Shown here: piece by piece, positions 1 to 5,277 of the stretch
Position numbering within the stretch: the first letter of the stretch is position 1
Layout: every line of letters starts with the position of its first letter
Assembly (NCBI GenBank): GCA_002366755.1
Contig: DFBV01000072.1
Coordinates: 1-6,929, forward strand
Reading direction: 5' to 3'
From: Anaerolineales bacterium UBA3071
Lineage (GTDB): Bacteria; Chloroflexota; Anaerolineae; UBA3071
Length of the DNA: 6,929 nt
Program-made: the position numbers and the translations under genes
The notes under the pieces: model-generated
Told to the model about the DNA's origin: nothing
Databases searched by the model: none
Seen by the model: only the letters and a program-made list of their open reading frames with translations

Positions 1-846
1 CCAGCGGCGGCCGCAGGTCTGGCAAGTCATCGCGCTGGCCTCCTCCGTCAACCCTGTGCTGTGACAGGCAGGGCAGCGGAAGGGGTTTTCAGACCAAGGC
101 TGGAGTGGTTTCGACGGCGCTCGCGCTCGCAGGAAGAGACTGGGTGAGAGTTTGCAGCGTCCGCCGGCGGATTGCAGCGCGCTGTCGAGCGCCGCCAACA
201 CCCGCGCAGGCACGATCTGTTTGAGCAGAGGTAGGCGGAAGGTGGAGACCGCCAATTCTCGCTCGCAGGTTAGCCCGGCCTCCCGCAGTCGCTCCGCCAT
301 CCAGTCGGGGTGAAAATCGAAGTGCAGAGGGGCGAATTCCACCGGCTCCGGCGCAAAGGGACTCCACTCCTGACGCCGTAGGAGATAGCGACCAATGGCT
401 TTGATGTTCCGTTTGTTGGCGTACTCGCAGACGAAGGCTCCCCCGCTAGTGAGGGTGCGGGCGATCTCTCCCAGGCTTTGGGGCACGTCTCGCAGGTGAT
501 GCATGACACGCACCATGACCACGGTATCGCAAGCGGAGTTGACCAGGGGGAGGTTGTGCACGCCTCCTCGCACGTAGATGAACCGTCCGCCCCGGCCCAG
601 CCGCCCCTGTGCCTCTCGCAGCATGGATCGGGCGGGGTCGAGCAGAATCACCTGGCGGAGGCCCCCATACAGGTCGGCCAGCCTCCCGAAGCCAGCGCCG
701 ATCTCCACTAGCCGCTCTCCGCTCGGGGGGAGCAGTTTGCGAAGGGCGATACGCTCGGCCAGGTCTTCGTACTCCCGTCCCTGGCCCCAGAACTCGGTGC
801 GGTAGTCGCTCCCCTCGTAGTCGCAGATGGTATCACGGGTAGCCAA
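1..846 (-). CDS. Class I SAM-dependent methyltransferase with C-terminal zinc ribbon (3' end beyond the window)
   Basis: The frame is open from the left edge to an ATG at 912. I chose the TTG at 846 because the part resembling the family (CDYEGSDYR...) begins a few residues after it and a GGGGG tract lies 7 nt upstream. The ATG at 912 sits inside a parS site, has a poor ribosome site, and would add a 22-residue tail that looks unconserved. Numbered from TTG, motif I is VEIGAGFGRL (about 47-56), the acidic residue ending the second strand is D70 (ILLD), and the post-I strand with MVRVMHHL lies at about 111-118. This is a Rossmann-fold Methyltransf_11/25-type enzyme. Near the cut end a CPAC...CQTC quartet (C258, C261, C275, C278) forms a probable zinc ribbon. 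No membrane segment is seen, so it is probably cytosolic. Substrate unknown. It is the last gene of the co-directional series, separated from the radical SAM gene by the parS-bearing spacer. Confidence 0.85.
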   Translation of the reverse strand, partial: MATRDTICDYEGSDYRTEFWGQGREYEDLAERIALRKLLPPSGERLVEIGAGFGRLADLYGGLRQVILLDPARSMLREAQGRLGRGGRFIYVRGGVHNLPLVNSACDTVVMVRVMHHLRDVPQSLGEIARTLTSGGAFVCEYANKRNIKAIGRYLLRRQEWSPFAPEPVEFAPLHFDFHPDWMAERLREAGLTCERELAVSTFRLPLLKQIVPARVLAALDSALQSAGGRCKLSPSLFLRARAPSKPLQPWSENPFRCPACHSTGLTEEASAMTCQTCGRRW

Positions 847-895
847 CGAAATACCCCCGTTCCTCGGTCCCTGGTGCTCGATGAGCGCCGGCCGT

Positions 896-911
896 TGTTT
901 CACGTGAAACA
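896..911. promoter_or_regulatory. parS: parS centromere-like ParB binding site (perfect consensus)
   Basis: The 16-bp sequence TGTTTCACGTGAAACA is a perfect palindrome and matches exactly the consensus chromosomal parS established in Bacillus subtilis and conserved across most bacterial phyla. ParB-CTP clamps load here and spread, and they organise the origin region together with ParA and SMC. It lies just upstream of the methyltransferase gene. An in-frame ATG at 912 overlaps it, so an ORF called from that ATG would begin MFHVKQ, a familiar by-product of parS. No parA or parB is in the window. Confidence 0.88.
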
Positions 912-932
912 TGGCCTTGCTCGTTGCTCTCG

Positions 933-948
933 TGTCTCACGTGAAACG
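933..948. promoter_or_regulatory. Second, degenerate parS-like site
   Basis: TGTCTCACGTGAAACG matches the parS consensus at 14 of 16 positions. The central CTCACGTGAAAC part is kept, and the mismatches are at positions 4 and 16. It starts 37 bp from the start of the perfect site, in the same spacer. One half-site (GTGAAAC) is intact, so ParB may bind it more weakly, and the pair could act as a small cluster. Two such matches within 53 bp are very unlikely by chance. Confidence 0.65.
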
Positions 949-1114
949 TCATGTGGTTGGCCTGGTTCATTCGGCGGCAAAGCGAGAAGGGCGGTGCGCC
1001 TTGCTGCCGCCCAGCGACGAAGGTTCTTCTATTATGACCTGCCTTGTCAAGGGCAATATGACGCTTGTCACTCACCATTCTCTGAATTGCAGCGCCAGGG
1101 GAATGGGTATGGCA

Positions 1115-2425
1115 TTAGCTGTTAGGGCAGTGGGGATCGCTGCCGCCCAACTCGCCGCCAAAAGCCATGACCACCGCCGGGCAGCCCCGGCAGGTCTCCA
1201 GGTAGCTGCAACTGGCGCAGTGTCCCCGCATTTCCTCTTCCAGCCCCCGGAAGCGAGCGAATACCCGCGATGTGCGCCAGGCGCGCATCACCTCGCCGTC
1301 GCCCACGTCGCACCAGCGCACGTGGCTGCAGGGAAGCACGCTGCCGTCTTGCAGCACGGTGACGAACTTGCGCGCCGCACAGCAGCCCACGATGCCGCGA
1401 CGGCGAAGACGCGCGGGGGGTTCGCCGGTCAGCAAGAAGGAAAGCGAAGCATCGAGAGTGATTTTGGTTTCGGGTTTTGAGTTTCGGGTCTCGGGTTGAG
1501 AACCCGGAACCTGGAGTTGGCGTAGAATCCTCCGTACTGCCCGATAGTCCACTGCGTCTGGCGATTCCCTCTCCAACCAATCGCCCTCGGTGGTGGGCGG
1601 CTTGGGGCGGAGAAGATTAACGCTGGCCGCGCCCAGGCAGCGGCCCAACTCGATCACCGGCCGCAGTTCGGGCAGGCTGCTGCGGGTGAGCAGGAAGTTG
1701 ATGCCGAAGCGCAGGCCGGCAGCGCGGCAGGCTTCGATGGCCCCCATGGCGGCAGCGAAGTTCGGCCGCGTGGTAGCGTTGGTCGCCTCCGTCGCCCCGT
1801 TGAGGGATATCTGGGCCTGGCCCAGCCCGGCTTCCTTCAGCGCCTCGGCCATCTCCCGATCCAGCCGGTTGCCGTTGGTGGTCAGGTTGGGGACGATGCC
1901 CTGCGCCCGCGCCAGCCGGGCCATGTCCACCAGGCGCGGATGCAGTAGCGGCTCACCCCCGCCCAGGGCGATTTGAAAGACCTTGGCCTGCGACGCTTCG
2001 TGGATGACTTTCTCGAAGAGCGACAAGGGGGCATGCTCGGCAGCCACGTCGGAGCCGGGCCTGGCGGAATAGAAGCAGCCAGCGCAGACCTGATCGCAGC
2101 GCCCGGTCACCGAGAAGTGGATGGTCTCCGGCGCGGCCAGCGAGCGGAGCGGTGCCGTCGTGTGTGGAGCGGCCTCGCGCACCGCTTCCACCCTCTCCAG
2201 CGCGCCGCCATTATCAGAATCAGACGAGCCGGGGACGATGAACTGCTTCCCCCGCAGGTAACGAGCGAAAAAGATCGGGTATTCTCGCCCGCCGCCCTTG
2301 AGCAGGAAATAGAGTGCCTCCAACCCTTGCAGGTCGAGCAGCGCCGTCTCCGCCGTTTCCTGCTGGAACATCAGCGCGCCGTTCGGCTCGGCACGGATGA
2401 CGGTGTGGGGAGAAAGGGTAGTCAT
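1115..2425 (-). CDS. Radical SAM/SPASM-domain protein with PqqD-like N-terminal segment
   Basis: The 436-residue protein has three parts. Residues ~5-65 (IRAEPNGALMFQQETAETALLDLQG...) resemble a PqqD/RRE-type peptide-binding fold; this is tentative. The radical SAM core at ~100-300 has the [4Fe-4S] motif C110-x3-C114-x2-C117 followed by F, a GGGEP SAM-binding motif at 155-159 and TTNGN at 182-186. The C-terminal part is SPASM-like, with C348/C349, C366, C372, C403, C406, C412, C415 and C433, enough to bind two auxiliary clusters. Enzymes with this layout (PqqE, AlbA, anaerobic sulfatase maturases) usually modify peptides or proteins; the substrate here is unknown. The ATG lies 6 nt after the stop of the preceding gene and has no clear Shine-Dalgarno, so translation is probably coupled. 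The linker at ~305-322 is encoded by a GGGTT-rich repeat and is likely a recent insertion. Confidence 0.9.
   Translation of the reverse strand: MTTLSPHTVIRAEPNGALMFQQETAETALLDLQGLEALYFLLKGGGREYPIFFARYLRGKQFIVPGSSDSDNGGALERVEAVREAAPHTTAPLRSLAAPETIHFSVTGRCDQVCAGCFYSARPGSDVAAEHAPLSLFEKVIHEASQAKVFQIALGGGEPLLHPRLVDMARLARAQGIVPNLTTNGNRLDREMAEALKEAGLGQAQISLNGATEATNATTRPNFAAAMGAIEACRAAGLRFGINFLLTRSSLPELRPVIELGRCLGAASVNLLRPKPPTTEGDWLERESPDAVDYRAVRRILRQLQVPGSQPETRNSKPETKITLDASLSFLLTGEPPARLRRRGIVGCCAARKFVTVLQDGSVLPCSHVRWCDVGDGEVMRAWRTSRVFARFRGLEEEMRGHCASCSYLETCRGCPAVVMAFGGELGGSDPHCPNS
1466..1512. repeat. Short GGGTT-rich degenerate tandem repeat inside a coding region
   Basis: On the plus strand the stretch is built from variations of (c)GGGTTT(T)GAG and GTTTCGGGT units, including GGTTTCGGGTTTTGAG, GTTTCGGGTCTCGGGTT and an inverted arm CGGGTT-GAG-AACCCG at 1492-1506. 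It is purine/pyrimidine-asymmetric and low in complexity, unlike the surrounding coding DNA. It encodes the linker PGSQPETRNSKPETK of the radical SAM protein in frame, between the core and the SPASM-like part. From memory, similar GGGTTTC/GGGTTCTGAG strings occur as dispersed intergenic repeats in Chloroflexota and other environmental genomes. Confidence 0.55.
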
Positions 2426-2431
2426 CCGGCG

Positions 2432-3232
2432 TTATAGGACATAGAGCCCGAGGTCAATGCCCGTCTTCTTGGCAGCCAGCTCGAGCAGGTATTCGTAGTA
2501 GGGTAAGATGAACTGCCCGTCGTCCATCCAGCGGCCGGTGGTGGTGAAGGTGGCGTCGGGGTTCAACCGCGCGCGCAACGACAGGTCGTGGCGTCTGTTG
2601 ATGGCCTCCTGCACGACGTCACGGGCGGGGCCGAACCACGATCCCAGTTCATCCAGCAGGCCCACCTGCTTGTAGCTGGCGTGGACTGCCTTGTAGGCTT
2701 TTCTCTGTTCCGTCGGGGCGAGCTTGTCCGCCCCCACCAACTGGCAGCCCATGTCCAGTACCACCCCGTCCCAGGGGATTTCCTGCGAGGAGTAGTAGAT
2801 GCCCTCGTCAATGAACCCGCCAGGCTCGAACTCCTCGTCGTCCCCGTAGTCCTCGCGCATCTCCTGCTGCTGTTGCGTCAGTTCGAAGCGAAAGGTCTGG
2901 GCCGCCAGCAGCTCCTGGCGGTGCGCACCAGCGTAGTTGAGCAACTGTTCGATGATGCGCACCCCAACGGTGGTGAAACGGCGGTCGTTGAACTTGGCTA
3001 TCTGCTTGTCCAGTGCAGCCAGCAGTTTGGTCTCGTCCGGATCGTTCGCGGCCGCGTAGTCCCTCAGTCGCTGCAGCGATAGCTCGCTGAGCAGATAGTA
3101 GGAACGCACGAAGTAGCCGGAACTCAGGAGACTGCGCACCAGCGTGCCTAGCTTCTCCGGCTCTTTCACCTTCCACTCATACGCGGCTTCCGAGGAGTCG
3201 ATCTCGTAGCCGCTCCAGTGTGCTTGTAGCAT
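2432..3232 (-). CDS. Conserved-looking hypothetical protein in the radical SAM operon (266 aa)
   Basis: I do not recognise the family. The protein looks soluble, with no signal peptide or membrane segment and a single cysteine (C163). The first ~120 residues look mostly helical (EKLGTLVRSLLSSGYFVRSYYLLSELSLQRLRDYAA). They are followed by a glutamine and acidic patch at ~119-137 (TQQQQEMREDYGDDEEFEP) and a more mixed C-terminal half containing WDGVVLDMGCQL and GRWMDDGQFILPYYEYL. The ATG is well supported: AGGAGG lies ~8 nt upstream, within the last codons of the DUF3795 gene, whose TGA ends 1 nt before it. The stop is 6 nt before the radical SAM start. Co-translation with both neighbours suggests it works with them, as a partner, scaffold or substrate carrier, but no function can be read from the sequence. 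Confidence 0.8.
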   Translation of the reverse strand: MLQAHWSGYEIDSSEAAYEWKVKEPEKLGTLVRSLLSSGYFVRSYYLLSELSLQRLRDYAAANDPDETKLLAALDKQIAKFNDRRFTTVGVRIIEQLLNYAGAHRQELLAAQTFRFELTQQQQEMREDYGDDEEFEPGGFIDEGIYYSSQEIPWDGVVLDMGCQLVGADKLAPTEQRKAYKAVHASYKQVGLLDELGSWFGPARDVVQEAINRRHDLSLRARLNPDATFTTTGRWMDDGQFILPYYEYLLELAAKKTGIDLGLYVL

Positions 3233-3233
3233 T

Positions 3234-3587
3234 TCAGTCTCCTCCTTCTTGCTTGCTGTTCATCGTGCTCTCTCTCAGGCGATTGAAGGCCTCTTCGTAC
3301 TTCTTGCTCTCCGTGGACCACCCTTCGAGCCGATCACACGGGAAATCCTCGCACTCGTTGCAGTAGCGAAACCCCTTCTTGTCCACGCAACATGCCAGAA
3401 TCCAGCAATCGGGTGACCAGTGATCCTCTCTGTCGCCCGGGCAGCCCGCGCAGTGAAACCAGGATGGTTCTACCTGGGGATCAACATGCGCTCTGAACCA
3501 TTCGGCGAGTTCTTCGGCGAGCTGGGGATTGCCTGGCGCTAGATGGATGTCACAAACGCTGCAGTCCAGGCCGCAGGGTGCGATCAT
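3234..3587 (-). CDS. DUF3795 family cysteine-rich protein
   Basis: The 117-residue protein carries 11 cysteines in the DUF3795 pattern: the N-terminal CGLDCSVC (C5, C9, C12), a middle CAGC (C46, C49), WSPDCWILACC (C61, C66, C67) and CNECEDFPCDRL (C76, C79, C84). The spacing suggests zinc or iron-sulfur binding; the biochemical role of the family is not established. Its length is usual for the family and it has no secretion signal. A GGGAG Shine-Dalgarno lies about 8 nt upstream of the ATG. The start codon overlaps the stop of a mini-ORF (ATGA), and the last codons carry the ribosome site for the next gene. It heads the DUF3795 / unknown / radical SAM operon. Confidence 0.88.
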   Translation of the reverse strand: MIAPCGLDCSVCDIHLAPGNPQLAEELAEWFRAHVDPQVEPSWFHCAGCPGDREDHWSPDCWILACCVDKKGFRYCNECEDFPCDRLEGWSTESKKYEEAFNRLRESTMNSKQEGGD

Positions 3588-3673
3588 GGGGTCATCTCCC
3601 TGTCATGGGCGGTCATCATCGCTGTATAGCCTTCTGGGGATCTGAAAAGGGAAGTCTTGTCGGGCATTGACAT
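3584..3673 (-). pseudogene. 29-codon mini-ORF, possible N-terminal remnant of a lost gene
   Basis: ATG at 3673 opens MSMPDKTSLFRSPEGYTAMMTAHDREMTP and ends in a TGA that shares ATGA with the DUF3795 start. The string FRSPEGYTAMM..HD resembles the first ~25 residues of some alpha/beta-hydrolase-like proteins (pattern F.SPEG.aAymaaYd), after which the frame stops abruptly. It could be the residue of a deleted gene, a leader peptide coupling translation of the operon, or chance. The similarity is from memory and short, so the call is weak. Confidence 0.3.
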
Positions 3674-3689
3674 CGTCCCAGCACTCCGC

Positions 3690-3899
3690 TCAATGGGATT
3701 GCTGAACACTGTGGAGCAACTTGATGTTTACCCTAAGCCATTCGTTGACTAGTTTCTGAATGTCGATACCCTGTTCCTCCGCAAGTTTGCTCATAAAGTC
3801 ATCCACATCTGGCTCAAGGTAAACGGGAAAACTAAACACGGCGTTGGGATGATAGAATCTGCCGCGTGTGCCCTTAGAGAAATCGTATTCTGCCTTCAT
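3690..3899 (-). CDS. BrnA-like ribbon-helix-helix antitoxin (orphan)
   Basis: The 69-residue product starts MKAEYDFSKGTRGRFY, the N-terminal signature of BrnA-type antitoxins, and continues as a strand (VFSFPVYLEP, ~21-30) followed by two helices (DVDDFMSKLAEEQG and DIQKLVNEWLRVNIKLL), the ribbon-helix-helix layout of CopG/Arc-type DNA-binding antitoxins. The frame extends upstream to 3974, but I chose the ATG at 3899: the signature starts there, AAGGGG lies ~8 nt upstream, and it overlaps the stop of the brnT remnant by ATGA as in intact brnTA operons. Such antitoxins bind the toxin and repress their own operon. Here the toxin gene is broken, so the antitoxin is either a relic or has a regulatory role of its own. 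Confidence 0.75.
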   Translation of the reverse strand: MKAEYDFSKGTRGRFYHPNAVFSFPVYLEPDVDDFMSKLAEEQGIDIQKLVNEWLRVNIKLLHSVQQSH

Positions 3900-4344
3900 G
3901 ATATGTCCCCTTCTCTGTACTGGTTCGCTTCGGCACTGGTTGCTTTGCGTGCTGAGATGATGCAGATTTCGCACAAGTCCTCATCAACTTGCTCAAGAGC
4001 GGCCCCATCAGCAGGACCGCATCGAAGCTGCTCTCGTCCAACTCACTCAGGTCCAATGCATTGCCGTGAATGTAACCAGCCAGCGATACCTGAGCTTCCG
4101 CCGCCTTCTGCCGAGCCAATCTCAGGCTTTCCCCTGATATGTCCAGCAAGGTGACCGTGTACCCTTGCCGCGCAAGCTCAATGGAGTAACGACCAGGCCC
4201 GCCCCCGATGTTGAGAACAGCGTACGGTGGGGCAGACAGGAACTCGTCGAGTGCTCTCAGCGTCACCGCGAACTCAGTCCGATGTCTCTCAAGACGTTCC
4301 CACTCTCGGGGAGCAAACTGATCGTAGAAAGGTTCAGCTTCCAT
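3874..4344 (-). pseudogene. Truncated class I SAM methyltransferase (C-terminal half lost)
   Basis: The 156-codon frame starts MEAEPFYDQFAPREWERLERHRTEFAVTL, with a clear motif I VLNIGGGPGRYS (43-54, N45 where D is usual), D68 at the end of strand two (LLDIS) and GNALDLSELDESSFDAVLLMGPL through residue 116. Relatives normally continue GPLYHL... for well over 100 residues, including a VLRPGG strand. Here the sequence switches after GPL to unrelated residues (LSKLMRTCAKSASSQHAKQ...), read out of frame through a brnT remnant and into the antitoxin gene. The ATG has AGGTGAGAG upstream and follows the previous methyltransferase's stop by 3 nt, so the fragment is probably still translated. It retains the SAM pocket but lacks the substrate-side half, so activity is unlikely. 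Confidence 0.75.
3896..4000 (-). pseudogene. 3' remnant of a brnT-type toxin gene (DUF497)
   Basis: In the frame offset from the truncated methyltransferase, the DNA reads ALEQVDEDLCEICIISARKATSAEANQYREGDIS and ends in a TGA sharing ATGA with the antitoxin start. The core IISARKAT..E...Y is the characteristic C-terminus of BrnT ribonuclease toxins (usual form RIISARKATkrErr.Ye, full length ~90 residues). Only about the last third is present. The N-terminal two thirds, including the fold core and most active-site residues, are absent, and the sequence runs directly into the methyltransferase fragment. A 3'-terminal brnT directly overlapping a BrnA-like gene makes the assignment much stronger than the short match alone. 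Confidence 0.6.
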
Positions 4345-4347
4345 CTC

Positions 4348-5160
4348 TCACCTGCCGGTGGTGTGGACATTCAGTGGGCGCTTCGCTTCATCTTCCACCA
4401 CACCGTGTGCATCACGCTTCCGCTTGATCCCCACGAAGATCTCCCGACCGTAGGAATCGCTCACCACCTTGGCCTGAAATCCCACTTCTTCGACCAGACG
4501 CAGCCAATCATCACGCCCAAACAGGCCACCAATGTGCCGATCATGCTCTACCCACACCCGCTCTCCCTCTCGCAGCAGGTAGGCGAAATCCATCACGTAG
4601 GTTGTATCGTTCTCATCGGGATCATACGTCCACTCCAGATAGCGAACGCCCCGCCCCTCACCATCGTGCCCGCCGTGATCCGTCTCCGGCCGAAAGGTCT
4701 CCCGCACAAAGTCCGGCACGAACAAGGCAGCACCCCCAGCCCGGCAATGCACGTAGGCCGTCTCCATCGCCCTCCTCAGATCGTCCTCTGTGGTCATGTA
4801 CATGATGGCATCGTGGATGAACACGGCGTCGAAGACTCGCTCCAGCCGCACCGTGCGCATGTCTCCCTGGACGTGCGCACACTCCGGGTTGAGCTGGCGA
4901 CTCACAGCCAGCATCTCGGCCGAGCGATCCACCAGGGTCAGCCGGTAATGGGCCTTCAGATACGAGGCGTTGTTGCCGCCCCCGCTGCCCAGTTCCAGGA
5001 GGGTTCGCGGTGGCCGCTCGCAGGCCTCTGTCAGGACCTGGTGGAAGAAGGCGGCTTCCTCGGCATAGTCGGCCGGCGCGGAGAGGAGATGCCACCACGT
5101 CGCCAATTCAGCGTAGAGTTTTGGCGTATGCTCTTCGGAGATAGACTGCTTGTCCTGCAT
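4348..5160 (-). CDS. Class I SAM-dependent methyltransferase (intact, substrate unknown)
   Basis: The 270-residue protein has a Methyltransf_25-like core: motif I LLELGSGGGNN (54-64), the acidic D78 in LTLVDRS, GDMRTV (99-104), the post-I strand DAVFIHDAIMYM (111-122) and AGGAALFVPDF (141-151). A C-terminal part rich in aromatic and acidic residues (YLEWTYDPDENDTTYVMDFAYLL, 174-196) then probably covers the active site, followed by GLFGRDDWLRLVEEVGF (212-228). It is cytosolic, with no signal or membrane segment. The last ~20 residues after KRKR look like an unconserved extension. The start has only a weak ribosome site (AGG right before the ATG), so a nearby alternative start is possible. The gene is followed after 3 nt by the truncated methyltransferase, so the two were probably one operon. 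The target (small molecule or protein) cannot be told. Confidence 0.88.
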   Translation of the reverse strand: MQDKQSISEEHTPKLYAELATWWHLLSAPADYAEEAAFFHQVLTEACERPPRTLLELGSGGGNNASYLKAHYRLTLVDRSAEMLAVSRQLNPECAHVQGDMRTVRLERVFDAVFIHDAIMYMTTEDDLRRAMETAYVHCRAGGAALFVPDFVRETFRPETDHGGHDGEGRGVRYLEWTYDPDENDTTYVMDFAYLLREGERVWVEHDRHIGGLFGRDDWLRLVEEVGFQAKVVSDSYGREIFVGIKRKRDAHGVVEDEAKRPLNVHTTGR

Positions 5161-5171
5161 CCTATCATAGG
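5161..5171. repeat. 11-bp palindrome abutting a start codon
   Basis: CCTATCATAGG is a perfect odd palindrome (CCTAT-C-ATAGG) ending directly at the start codon of the methyltransferase gene. On the coding strand it contains TATGAT, a fair -10-like hexamer, but no matching -35 at 16-18 bp. It could be an operator or chance. The rest of the 117-nt spacer up to the PIN gene stop shows no RNA gene or terminator that I can recognise. Confidence 0.2.
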
Positions 5172-5277
5172 TTCCAATCGGCAGTGGGCCTGCGCTGTGA
5201 TAGCCAAGGTGACAGGCGATAGCCTCATCGGTTGTAATTGGGCAGTGTTTGCTGCAACTGTAGCGGACGAAGTGTGG

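Noticed and set aside
1022..1059. Promoter for the left-edge methyltransferase (TTGACA at 1050-1045 and CATAAT at 1036-1031, minus strand)
   Set aside because: The two hexamers are only 8 bp apart, and no acceptable partner lies at 16-18 bp from either, so they do not make a sigma-70 promoter.
833..1078. Minus-strand 81-codon ORF through the parS spacer (MVSDKRHIALDKAG...)
   Set aside because: It overlaps both parS sites and the methyltransferase start region, its product has no recognisable features, and the strings FHVRH and HVSRETT simply read through the parS palindromes.
913..1114. Transcription terminator downstream of the radical SAM gene
   Set aside because: No stable GC-rich hairpin followed by a T run is visible; the CCTTG-A-CAAGG palindrome has a loop too small to form.
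911..1480. Plus-strand 189-codon ORF across the spacer and the radical SAM 3' end
   Set aside because: It is antisense to a gene with clear catalytic motifs, Ala/His-rich as expected of an antisense shadow, and ends in the GGGTT repeat translation.
3584..3616. Short direct repeat TCATGGG..GTCAT twice near the DUF3795 start
   Set aside because: It is only ~12 bases and imperfect, with an irregular gap; chance is as likely as an operator.
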